A DNA stretch of 64,000 nt from Streptacidiphilus sp041262165. GTDB lineage: Bacteria; Actinomycetota; Actinomycetes; Streptomycetales; Streptomycetaceae. A program made the translations under genes and the position numbers. The notes beneath the pieces are model-generated. The model was not told the origin of the DNA, searched no databases, and saw only the letters and a list, made by a program, of their open reading frames with translations. The DNA lies in contig NZ_JBGCBY010000015.1 of NCBI RefSeq assembly GCF_041262165.1, positions 62,001 to 126,000 of the forward strand. The letters run 5' to 3'. Each line of letters begins with the position of its first letter. Position 1 is the stretch's first letter. Below, piece after piece: positions 57,559-64,000 of the stretch.

Positions 57559-58065
57559 TCACTCGCCACTGACGCGGAAGACCGGGAAGCCGGGCGCGAT
57601 CTCCAGCAGCCTGCTGTCGGGGGACTTCGCGTCCACGTCCTCGAAGAACATCCCGACCTCCCAGGCCCAACGGCGCAGGTACTCGCGGAGGACGGCGGGC
57701 TTGTCGGCGTCGGCGATCTCCACGGCGCGGAACGTTTCGACCTTGCGGCCGAGGCGCAGTTCCCCACCGCCGGCGGCGCGCATGTTGCGGACCCACTGGG
57801 TGTGGCCGCGCGGGGCGACGAGGTAGCGCTCGCCGTCGAGGGTCAGCAGGTTGACGGGGGTGGTGCGCCACTCGCCGCTCTTGCGTCCGCGGACCGCGAG
57901 GGTGCGGGAGCCCAGGACGCTGATGCCGAGGCGGCCCAGACGGATCATCATCCAGTTGCTGATCCGGTCGCCGATGCGCATGAACGTGCCGCTCGGGGTG
58001 ATCAGGCGGGGGGTTGCGGGCTGGGCTGCGGACTGCGCTTCTGACTGCGCTTCTGACTCAGACAT
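57559..58065 (-). CDS. Nitroreductase/deazaflavin (F420)-dependent oxidoreductase family (Ddn-like)
   Basis: 168 residues from ATG 58065. The split-barrel F420-binding family signature is LAVRGRKSGEWRTTPVNLL and YLVAPRGHTQWVRNMRAAG, typical of Ddn-type quinone reductases. The first ~20 residues are a Ser/Glu/Ala/Gln repeat (SESEAQSEAQSAAQ). It would reduce quinones or related electrophiles with F420H2. It is divergent from the TetR gene across a 152-bp region with two strong palindromes, so it is almost certainly that repressor's target. Confidence 0.9.
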   Translation of the reverse strand: MSESEAQSEAQSAAQPATPRLITPSGTFMRIGDRISNWMMIRLGRLGISVLGSRTLAVRGRKSGEWRTTPVNLLTLDGERYLVAPRGHTQWVRNMRAAGGGELRLGRKVETFRAVEIADADKPAVLREYLRRWAWEVGMFFEDVDAKSPDSRLLEIAPGFPVFRVSGE

Positions 58066-58106
58066 CGGAGGCTCCTGGAGAAGGTTGTCGGTGCGGCGAT
58101 CTGTTT

Positions 58107-58123
58107 CGAGAGCACTGCTCTCG
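58107..58123. promoter_or_regulatory. TetR operator 1 (17-bp palindrome)
   Basis: CGAGAGCA-C-TGCTCTCG is a perfect palindrome with one central base, 42 bases upstream of the F420-type gene start. Its core AGAGCAnTGCTCT recurs at 58165-58177. Confidence 0.75.
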
Positions 58124-58164
58124 ATTGCCTGAGTCGACTATGTCGCGATCGGTGCACCATGTCA

Positions 58165-58177
58165 AGAGCAGTGCTCT
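58165..58177. promoter_or_regulatory. TetR operator 2 (13-bp palindrome) with a nearby half-site
   Basis: AGAGCA-G-TGCTCT repeats the core of operator 1, and a further half-site TGCTCTCGA lies at 58191-58199, shortly before the tetR start at 58218. The set fits a repressor controlling both divergent genes. Confidence 0.7.
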
Positions 58178-58217
58178 CGTTCTGTGTCGCTGCTCTCGAA
58201 TGTGGCAGACTGTCGAC

Positions 58218-58922
58218 ATGGCAGCGATTCGAGGTGCACGGGAGCGGGCTCGCGAGGAACTCACCCGCGAGATCAAGCAGGAGGCCAGGCGGCAGCTCGC
58301 CGTCGAGGGGGCGCAGCGGCTCTCGCTCCGCGCTGTGGCCAGGGAGCTGGGCATGGCGTCCTCCGCCCTCTACCGCTACTTCCCCAGTCGTGACGAGCTC
58401 CTGACCGCTCTCATCATCGACGCCTACAACTCCCTCGGCGAGCAGGTGGAGCAGGCAGCCGCCGCCGTTGCCCCGGCGACGGACACCCGCAGTCGCTGGT
58501 ACGCCGTATGCGGCACCGTCCGCGCCTGGGCCCGCTCCAATCCGCACGAGTACGCCCTGCTCTACGGCACCCCGGTCCCCGGATACAGCGCACCCCAGGA
58601 GACGATCGCTCCGGCCGGCCGGGTGGCGGTCGTGCTCCTCGAACTGCTGCAGGACACGGTCGAACGCTTTGAGATCCCGGCCCCCGTTCGCCCGCTGCAC
58701 GGACCCGTGGCCGCGCAGATGGCCGACCTCGCCGCCCGCGTCGCTCCCGGCCTTCCCCCAGCCCTGCTCGCCCGCGGACTGGCGGCGTGGACGCAGCTCT
58801 TCGGCATGGTCAGCTTCGAGCTCTTCGGCCATTTCGTCGGCTCAGCGGACCCGGCCGATGGGTTCTTCGCCCACACCGTCGCGGAAACGGCCGACTTCCT
58901 CGGCCTCCCCGAAGTGCTGTGA
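58218..58922 (+). CDS. TetR/AcrR family transcriptional regulator (TetR_C_13/WHG-like)
   Basis: 234 residues from ATG 58218. The N-terminal helix-turn-helix is AQRLSLRAVARELGMASSALYRYFPSR in outline. The C-terminal domain begins RSRWYAVCGTVRAWARSNPHEYALLYGTPVPGY and ends in FGHFVGSADPADGFFAH, matching the common Streptomyces TetR group with a WHG-type ligand domain. It is divergent from the F420-type reductase gene and very likely represses both genes through the AGAGCAnTGCTCT sites. Confidence 0.92.
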   Translation: MAAIRGARERAREELTREIKQEARRQLAVEGAQRLSLRAVARELGMASSALYRYFPSRDELLTALIIDAYNSLGEQVEQAAAAVAPATDTRSRWYAVCGTVRAWARSNPHEYALLYGTPVPGYSAPQETIAPAGRVAVVLLELLQDTVERFEIPAPVRPLHGPVAAQMADLAARVAPGLPPALLARGLAAWTQLFGMVSFELFGHFVGSADPADGFFAHTVAETADFLGLPEVL

Positions 58923-58955
58923 CGCCGAAGGCCCCGCCTGTGACCGGCTTCGGGA

Positions 58956-60014
58956 TCAGCTCCCCCGTCGAATGCCTGGGCCGGGCTGCTCGGACAGCGG
59001 CCGGGCCGTCGCCATGCCGACCAGCAGCCCCGCCCCCGCCGTGATGCCCGGGTAGCTCAGCACGGAGCTGATAGCCGCCTGGCCGGCCAGTGCGGTGAGC
59101 GCCGCGGCGGCGGTCAGCACCAGCGCCGTCGGCCGGGGCGATCGGCGCAGCGTCCACAACATCCATCCGTACGACGCAGCGAGCAGACACAGCCCCGGCA
59201 CGCCCTGCTCCGCAGCGAGCTGCAGGGTCGCCGAGGACGCGCTCCCTGGCGTCGCGGACGCCTGCGCGGCGGGGCTCAGTTCGGCGAACCTCCCCGGTCC
59301 GACGCCGCGCAGTGGAGCCGAGCCCGCCTCGCTGACGGCGTCACGCCACAGCGCCTCCCGTTGGCCGGACCCGGGAACCACGGCCTGGACGCCGACTGAC
59401 GCACCGTCGGTTTCGGCCAGCAGCAGTGGAGCCCCGGCCGCGAGTGCTGCGCAGAGGGCGAGCAGGACGAGGACGGGCAGCCGCCGACGGGCCCGGGTGA
59501 CCGAGCCCGCGACCACCAGAATGCCGCCGCAGGCGAGCGTCCCGGCCACGGACCCCGTCGCCAGCGCCTCCGCGGTCAGCCCGCAGGCCACGACGACCAG
59601 CGTCGCCCGCAGCGCGCCGCGCGCGGCCTGCGCCGCGCAGCAGGCCGCGCCCACGGCCAGGGCGAGCAGCGCGCCGTCCGCGTCGATGTCGTGCAGCGGG
59701 GGAGCCGCCGGATCGCCGGAGAGGCCCCCGGGGGCGATCAGGGCGAACGCGCCCACGGTGAGGGCGGCCACGGCGCAGGCGCCCATCGGCGCCACGGCAC
59801 CCGCGATGCGCCCGGTCGCGTAACCGGCGGCGACCGCGAGCAGTCCGAGCAGGACGCCCTCAGGGTGCGCGTCACGTCCGCCGGCGGTGTAGAGAGTCCA
59901 GACGGCGCAGCCGGTCAGCAGCAGAGCCCCCACCACGTCGGAGGCGGGACCTCGCTGGGACGTCGCTTCGGCGGTCGAAGCGGAACCAGCTGAAGACGCA
60001 CCGGTAGCCCTCAT
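58956..60014 (-). CDS. O-antigen ligase-like (Wzy/WaaL-type) membrane protein
   Basis: 352 residues from ATG 60014; upstream open frame to 60479 is antisense to the Nudix gene. About ten hydrophobic segments are broken by one extracytoplasmic loop (residues ~210-270) with QREALWRDAVSEAGSAPLRG and VGPGRFAELS, the GxGPGxF pattern typical of O-antigen ligase/polymerase proteins. These transfer or polymerise lipid-linked glycans outside the membrane. It is shorter than many family members. No glycan cluster is adjacent, so the acceptor is unknown; the HpnB-like transferase is 8 kb away. Confidence 0.75.
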   Translation of the reverse strand: MRATGASSAGSASTAEATSQRGPASDVVGALLLTGCAVWTLYTAGGRDAHPEGVLLGLLAVAAGYATGRIAGAVAPMGACAVAALTVGAFALIAPGGLSGDPAAPPLHDIDADGALLALAVGAACCAAQAARGALRATLVVVACGLTAEALATGSVAGTLACGGILVVAGSVTRARRRLPVLVLLALCAALAAGAPLLLAETDGASVGVQAVVPGSGQREALWRDAVSEAGSAPLRGVGPGRFAELSPAAQASATPGSASSATLQLAAEQGVPGLCLLAASYGWMLWTLRRSPRPTALVLTAAAALTALAGQAAISSVLSYPGITAGAGLLVGMATARPLSEQPGPGIRRGS

Positions 60015-60206
60015 TCCACCCCCACCCCGCCGCGCGACCCGGCAGTTCGGCGGTCGGCCGTCCCTGCCCGGGTCCGCCCTACGGTAGACCGGGATCGGCC
60101 AAATGAGCCTCTGTCGTACAAACATTCGCTGTCCATGACATCCCAGGCCAGACCGCCGAAGTCCCCGCAACCGCCCTCCATTCGCCGGTCGGTCTACGCT
60201 CGGCCC

Positions 60207-60716
60207 ATGCCCATTCCTGAGTTCGTGCGCGAGCTGCGCACCGTCATCGGCCCGCGCCCGCTGTGGATGTCCGGAGTCACCGCCGTCGTCCTCGACGACC
60301 AGGGACGGTTGCTCCTGGGCCGCCGTGCCGACACCGGCCGCTGGGCACTGATCACCGGGATCATCGACCCGGGGGAGCAGCCCGCGGACACCGCCGTGCG
60401 GGAGTGCTGGGAGGAGACCGGCGTCCACGTCGTCCCCGAGCGACTGACCAGCGTGACCGTGTCCGCGCCACTGGTCCACGCCAACGGCGACCAGGCGCAG
60501 TACCTGGAACTGACCTTCCTCTGCCGGGCGGTGGGCGGGGAGGCCAAGGTCAATGACGACGAGTCACTCGAGGTGGGCTGGTTCGACCGCGACGCGCTGC
60601 CCGCAGACCTCGACGCCTCCGCGCTGCACCGCGTGCACCACGCCCTGAGCGGCAGCCCGGAGGCGCACTTCATGTTCGACGAGTCGGCCCTCGATCAGAG
60701 CTTCCTCACCAGGTAG
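60207..60716 (+). CDS. Nudix hydrolase
   Basis: 169 residues from ATG 60207 (MPIPEFV...), the family start; an ATG at 60135 would add 24 residues. The Nudix box is complete: GIIDPGEQPADTAVRECWEE followed by TGV, with all three metal-binding Glu. The protein has the short N-terminal helix before LWMSGVTAVVLDDQGRLLLGRR common in actinobacterial Nudix proteins. It hydrolyses a nucleoside diphosphate derivative, substrate unknown. Its last 22 bases overlap the end of the convergent dhaM gene. Confidence 0.92.
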   Translation: MPIPEFVRELRTVIGPRPLWMSGVTAVVLDDQGRLLLGRRADTGRWALITGIIDPGEQPADTAVRECWEETGVHVVPERLTSVTVSAPLVHANGDQAQYLELTFLCRAVGGEAKVNDDESLEVGWFDRDALPADLDASALHRVHHALSGSPEAHFMFDESALDQSFLTR

Positions 60717-61210
60717 CCGTCCTCGGCGGCCTCGATCACCGCCGCCAGGTCACCGCCCGCCGAGGCGGTGGCCACGGCGGCGACCGCGCCCTCGACGAAC
60801 GGTGCGTCAGCAAGCCTGATCGGGAACGGCAGGCCATGGGCCTCGGCGGCGGTGAGCGCCGCCTGCGTGGTCGACACCGCGCTGCCCAGGTCCGCGAGCA
60901 CCGCGACCCCCATGCCCTGGTCCGCCCGCCGCGCGGCCTCGACGAACAACTCCGTGCTGGTGCCCACCCCGCCGCCCTCGACCCCGCCCGCCGTCGTCAC
61001 CGGCGCGGGGTCACCCGTCCCGACCAACTCGACGGCCAGCTCCGCCACCGCATCGGCGAGAGCCCGGCTGTGCGACACCAGCACCACCCCGACCCGGTCC
61101 AGAGCGGCCAGCGGCAGCACCCGAAGCGGTCGCGCCGCCGGTTCTTCCTCCTCCTCCGACGCCGGTTCCGGCTCCGGACGCAGCGCCACCACCCGTGCCT
61201 GGCCACCCAT
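60695..61210 (-). CDS. dhaM: PTS-dependent dihydroxyacetone kinase phosphotransferase subunit DhaM (orphan)
   Basis: 171 residues from ATG 61210. An EIIA-Man-type domain begins near residue 38: VGVVLVSHSRALADAVAELA with phosphorylatable His47, followed by LADLGSAVSTTQAAL (active-site Gly/Ser loop) and DAPFVEGAVAAVATASAG. DhaM takes phosphate from HPr and passes it to DhaL. The usual partners dhaK and dhaL would lie upstream on this strand, but the upstream DNA belongs to the divergent acyl-CoA dehydrogenase region, so the gene is separated from its partners. An acidic stretch of about 25 residues precedes the domain, unlike typical DhaM. Confidence 0.85.
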   Translation of the reverse strand: MGGQARVVALRPEPEPASEEEEEPAARPLRVLPLAALDRVGVVLVSHSRALADAVAELAVELVGTGDPAPVTTAGGVEGGGVGTSTELFVEAARRADQGMGVAVLADLGSAVSTTQAALTAAEAHGLPFPIRLADAPFVEGAVAAVATASAGGDLAAVIEAAEDGYLVRKL

Positions 61211-61417
61211 ACCCGCTGCTCCCTGCCTCCGAGACCGCCTGCCACCCTGCAGCCCACGCCCCCGCCAGGCTAGGACCCCTCTCCACCTGCACCCGCCACG
61301 CCGCGCGGAAGCGCCGACCGACTCCCCCGGTTCGCCGACCGGCTGCTCGGTGCGAGGGAAGCCGGTTTCCGCCGGGTGCTGCCTTGTCCCTGTGCGGGCA
61401 TGCTGCTTCCCTTCTTC

Positions 61418-61431
61418 TAGAACGTGTTCTA
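61418..61431. promoter_or_regulatory. KstR-type operator upstream of acyl-CoA dehydrogenase
   Basis: TAGAACGTGTTCTA is an exact match to the mycobacterial/rhodococcal KstR motif TnnAACnnGTTnnA and lies inside the longer inverted repeat CTAGAAC-GT-GTTCTAG. It is 46 bases before the acyl-CoA dehydrogenase start. KstR represses steroid-catabolism genes and is relieved by steroid-CoA intermediates. Confidence 0.8.
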
Positions 61432-61476
61432 GCGTGGCGGCCGGACACGATGCCGTGCCGACCCGAGGGGACCGCG

Positions 61477-62655
61477 ATGCACCTCGACTACACGCCCGAG
61501 CAGCAGCGACTCCGCGCCGAACTGCGCGAGTACTTCGCCGAGCTGATGCCGCCCGAGGCGCACGGGCGGCTCAACGAACCGCGTCGGCAGAAGCAGTTCT
61601 ACCGGGAGGTCAACCGCCGTCTGGGCGCAGACCAGTGGCTCGGGGTCGGCTGGCCGGTCGAGTACGGCGGTCGGGGGATGAGCCCGGTCGAGCAGTTCGT
61701 CTTCTTCGACGAGGCGGCGCAGGCCGGGGTGCCTCTGCCGATCATGGCGCTGAACACGGTTGGCCCCTCGATCATGAAGTTCGGTACCGACGAGCAGAAG
61801 GACTACTTCCTGCCCCGGATCCTCGCCGGAGAGCTGGACATCGCCATCGGCTACTCCGAGCCCGACGCGGGCACCGACCTTGCCGCGTTGAAGACCCGCG
61901 CCGTGCGTGACGGCGACGAGTACGTCGTCAACGGCCAGAAGATCTGGACCACCAACGGCGACACCGCCGACTGGGTCTGGCTTGCCGTCCGTACCGATCC
62001 GGACGCCCCGCCGCACAAGGGCATCAGCATCCTGTTGGTCGACACCACCGACCCCGGCTACTCGACCACGATCATCCGCACCCTCGCCGGGCACGACACC
62101 ACCGCCAGCTACTACGAGGACATCCGAGTCCCGGCCAGCCGCCGCGTCGGGGCCGAGAACCAGGGCTGGCGGCTGATCACCAACCAGCTCAACCACGAGC
62201 GGGTCACCCTTGCCGCCCACGCCACCATGGCCAACCGCGCTCTGGCCGAAGTCCAGCGGTGGGCCAGGGAGACCGAGCTCGCGGACGGCAAGCGTGTCGT
62301 CGACCTGCCCTGGGTGCGCCAGCGCCTCGCCCGCACGCACACCCGTCTCGACGCCGTGAAACTGCTCAACTGGCAGATGGTGGACGCCGTCCAGCGCGGC
62401 GCGCTCACCCCGCACGACGCCTCCGCGGTCAAGGTCTACGGAAGCGAGGCCCGCCGGGACGCCTACTCCTGGCTGATGGAGGTGGTCGGCGCAGCCGGAC
62501 CGCTGAAGGAGGGTTCGGCGGGGTCGGTACTGCAGGGCAACCTGGAACGCGGCTACCGCAGTGCCGTGATCTTCACCTTCGGCGGCGGCAACAACGAGAT
62601 CCAGCGCGAGATCATCTCCTGGATCGGCCTGGGCATGCCCCGCGTGCGCAGATAG
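61477..62655 (+). CDS. Acyl-CoA dehydrogenase (FadE-type)
   Basis: 392 residues from ATG 61477, with AGGGG upstream. The family layout is complete: N-terminal helical domain (HLDYTPEQQRLRAELREYF), the FAD/substrate strand IGYSEPDAGTDLAALKTRA, NGQKIWTTNGDTADWVWLAVRT, and a C-terminal domain ending FTFGGGNNEIQREIISWIGL. The pattern resembles FadE17/FadE28-like steroid or branched-acyl enzymes. It oxidises an acyl-CoA to the enoyl-CoA, passing electrons to ETF. The KstR-type operator upstream suggests a steroid side-chain or ring substrate; no other steroid gene is in the window. Confidence 0.92.
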   Translation: MHLDYTPEQQRLRAELREYFAELMPPEAHGRLNEPRRQKQFYREVNRRLGADQWLGVGWPVEYGGRGMSPVEQFVFFDEAAQAGVPLPIMALNTVGPSIMKFGTDEQKDYFLPRILAGELDIAIGYSEPDAGTDLAALKTRAVRDGDEYVVNGQKIWTTNGDTADWVWLAVRTDPDAPPHKGISILLVDTTDPGYSTTIIRTLAGHDTTASYYEDIRVPASRRVGAENQGWRLITNQLNHERVTLAAHATMANRALAEVQRWARETELADGKRVVDLPWVRQRLARTHTRLDAVKLLNWQMVDAVQRGALTPHDASAVKVYGSEARRDAYSWLMEVVGAAGPLKEGSAGSVLQGNLERGYRSAVIFTFGGGNNEIQREIISWIGLGMPRVRR

Positions 62656-62728
62656 CAGGCAGTAGGCCAGCCAGCAGCCAGCAGCCAGCGGTCGCCAGCC
62701 CGCAGCCTGCGACTCCGCGTTCGGCCGC

Positions 62729-63490
62729 TCAGCCGCGGTAGGGCGGGGCCACGCCCCAGCCCCAGTGCGGGACGGGGGCCGCGGTGACGGGGTGGGCGTC
62801 GGGCTGGGAGTTGGCCAGGGCCAGGCGGGTGCCCCACTCGAGGTAGCCGGTGAAGGCGGCGCGGAACTCGGGGTCCGCGGGGAGATGGACCTCGTCCGCT
62901 GCGTCGAGCAGGAGGTTGAGCCAGCGGCGGCGCTGGGGTTCGGTGATGGCCTTGCCCCGGTGCTGGGCGAGCATGTGGGGGTAGCCGCCGCGCTCGGCGG
63001 TGTAGCGGGGCGGGCCGCCGAGGACCTCGGCGAGCCACATGGCGACGTGGCGGGGATGGGCGGGATCCATCGTGGCGAACAGCGGGCCGATCAGCTCGTC
63101 CTCGCGCACCTGCGTGTAGAACGCGTCGGTGAGCCGTTCCAGCGCCTCGGTGCCGCCGACCCACTCGTACAGGCTGGGCACCGAGCCGCCGGCGCTTCCG
63201 ACTGCCGTCCGCTCGTAGTGCCGCATCTCCTCGATGTCCGCGACGTAGGGCCGGATCTGGCTCAGGAACTCCTTGAACTGCGGGCCGGCGCGGAAGCCCT
63301 CCAGATGGTCCTGTGCGGAGGTCCAGCCGATGCGCAGGATGTAGGACTCCGGATCCGCCACGCAGCGGCTGAGCTCGTAGTCGGTGCACTGCGCGGCTGC
63401 GGCGAGGGAGTCGGCGGCGCGTCCGTACGCGGCTTCGAACTCCTCGCTCCGCTCGGCCGGGATCCGGTAGCGGATGTACTCGACGATCAT
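62729..63490 (-). CDS. Fusion of antibiotic biosynthesis monooxygenase (ABM) domain and group II-type truncated globin
   Basis: 253 residues from ATG 63490, with GGAGAA upstream. Residues 1-95 are an ABM ferredoxin-like domain (IVEYIRYRIPAERSEEFEAA ... CVADPESYILRIGW). Residues ~105-230 are a truncated globin: YEWVGGTEALERLTDAFY, with Tyr125 at B10, and MLAQHRGKAIT with the proximal His177, followed by WLNLLLDAADEV. ABM domains carry out cofactor-independent oxygenation or bind haem (as in IsdG-type haem degradation); truncated globins bind O2 or NO. Joining them in one chain suggests haem-linked oxygen or NO chemistry. It is divergent from a TetR gene across 64 bp, with a palindrome over the promoter. 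Confidence 0.85.
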   Translation of the reverse strand: MIVEYIRYRIPAERSEEFEAAYGRAADSLAAAAQCTDYELSRCVADPESYILRIGWTSAQDHLEGFRAGPQFKEFLSQIRPYVADIEEMRHYERTAVGSAGGSVPSLYEWVGGTEALERLTDAFYTQVREDELIGPLFATMDPAHPRHVAMWLAEVLGGPPRYTAERGGYPHMLAQHRGKAITEPQRRRWLNLLLDAADEVHLPADPEFRAAFTGYLEWGTRLALANSQPDAHPVTAAPVPHWGWGVAPPYRG

Positions 63491-63529
63491 GGCGTTCTCC
63501 CTGTCGGCCGTCCCATTGCGGTACAGATC

Positions 63530-63546
63530 TGTATTGGAATAATACA
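63530..63546. promoter_or_regulatory. Palindromic operator over the divergent tetR promoter
   Basis: TGTATT-GGAAT-AATACA is a perfect 6-bp inverted repeat with a 5-base centre. TTGCGG (63516-63521), 18 bases, then TAATAC (63540-63545) form a promoter for the tetR gene whose -10 lies in the right arm. The ATG at 63555 follows only nine bases after the -10, so the mRNA is nearly leaderless. Confidence 0.65.
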
Positions 63547-63554
63547 ATACAAGC

Positions 63555-64000
63555 ATGTACCGAAACCCTGCGATCGCTCCCGCGCCAGGTGCGGCCCCCG
63601 CACGGGTGGGGCGCGCCCGCGATGCCGCGCTCGACGAACGGATCCTCGACGCGGCCCGACGGCAGCTCTCGGTGCTGGGCTACGAGGGCATGTCCGTCGC
63701 GGCGGTCGCCCAGGAGGCCGGAACCACCCGGCAGGCGCTGTACCGCCGCTGGCCCTCCAAGGCGGAACTGGCCGAGGCCGCGATTTCGACGATCGAAGAG
63801 CCCGCAGACCGCCCCGCTGCGGATGGGCATCCCTTCGAGGCACTGGTTGCGGAACTGGCCGACTTCCAGCGCGGGGTCTCCCGCCCGGGACGGCTCTCCC
63901 TGGTGGGCACGATGCTCCAGGAGACCACCGAGCCCGACGTCCTGGACCGCTACCGCGACCGGGTGATCGCCCCGCGACGGCGACGGCTACTCGCGATCTT
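63555..64000 (+). CDS. TetR/AcrR family regulator, 3' end outside window
   Basis: The frame from ATG 63555 is open to the right edge, giving 148 visible residues. The N-terminus RARDAALDERILDAARRQLS, then GMSVAAVAQEAGTTRQALYRRW and PSKAELAEAA, is a complete TetR DNA-binding domain. The ligand domain begins with ALVAELADFQRGVSRPGRLS (TetR_C_16/AefR-like start) and is cut. It is divergent from the ABM-globin gene, with a shared palindrome at 63530-63546, so it is expected to repress that gene and itself. Neither strand shows a competing gene here. Confidence 0.9.
   Translation, partial: MYRNPAIAPAPGAAPARVGRARDAALDERILDAARRQLSVLGYEGMSVAAVAQEAGTTRQALYRRWPSKAELAEAAISTIEEPADRPAADGHPFEALVAELADFQRGVSRPGRLSLVGTMLQETTEPDVLDRYRDRVIAPRRRRLLAI

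Overview
The window is very GC-rich, with codon third positions almost always G or C, frequent GTG starts, GGAGG-type ribosome sites and many four-base ATGA/GTGA overlaps. It carries actinobacterial marker genes: the mycothiol gene mshC, two chaplins, a sortase-type LASTG anchor, F420-type enzymes and DUF3090/SCO1664-type genes. This points to a Streptomycetaceae chromosome (Streptomyces, Kitasatospora or Streptacidiphilus). The species cannot be told from the sequence.

The left half (about 1-32.5 kb) is accessory in character. It holds a secreted S53 peptidase cut by the window edge and overlapped by a phytoene-dehydrogenase-like oxidoreductase; an aromatic-ring FAD monooxygenase; LtrA; a divergent NTF2/TetR pair; and a yceI-FMN reductase-SDR-metallo-hydrolase operon behind a striking 17-bp inverted repeat with a MarR gene upstream. 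Next come an MFS-amidase-hydantoinase-amidase catabolic operon with a divergent LysR regulator, in which one amidase has lost two of its three catalytic residues; a SigE-family sigma factor with a membrane partner; a nuclease toxin with a tandem SUKH immunity protein; and a four-gene GlxA regulator-ThDP enzyme-SRPBCC-KASIII cluster that looks like a small biosynthetic locus. Fragments of at least five transposases or integrases (ISL3, IS1182, rve-type and others) and an ABC ATPase lie between these units. A large serine recombinase closes the region.

At about 32.6 kb a tRNA-Leu(GAG) marks an abrupt change to what looks like conserved core chromosome: M20 peptidase, chpH, chpC, DUF5703, an acidic hypothetical protein, a degenerate RecD-like helix-hairpin-helix protein, aldo/keto reductase, LLM oxidoreductase, histidine phosphatase, DUF3090, SCO1664-type kinase-fold protein and mshC. 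From memory this order matches the S. coelicolor SCO1676-SCO1663 block. A 4.2-kb GH35 beta-galactosidase gene sits inside it, between the SCO1664-type gene and mshC.

The right end (50-64 kb) carries mostly single genes: HpnB-like glycosyltransferase, Glu/Asp racemase-like protein, a deacetylase with an altered motif 1, spermidine-synthase-like protein, O-methyltransferase, DUF4389 membrane protein, hydrolase, nucleosidase, an F420-type oxidoreductase with a divergent TetR and paired palindromic operators, an O-antigen-ligase-like protein, Nudix hydrolase, an orphan DhaM, an acyl-CoA dehydrogenase behind a perfect KstR-type operator, and a monooxygenase-truncated globin fusion divergent from a TetR gene that runs off the right edge.

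All functional calls rest on motif recognition by eye. No database search was run.
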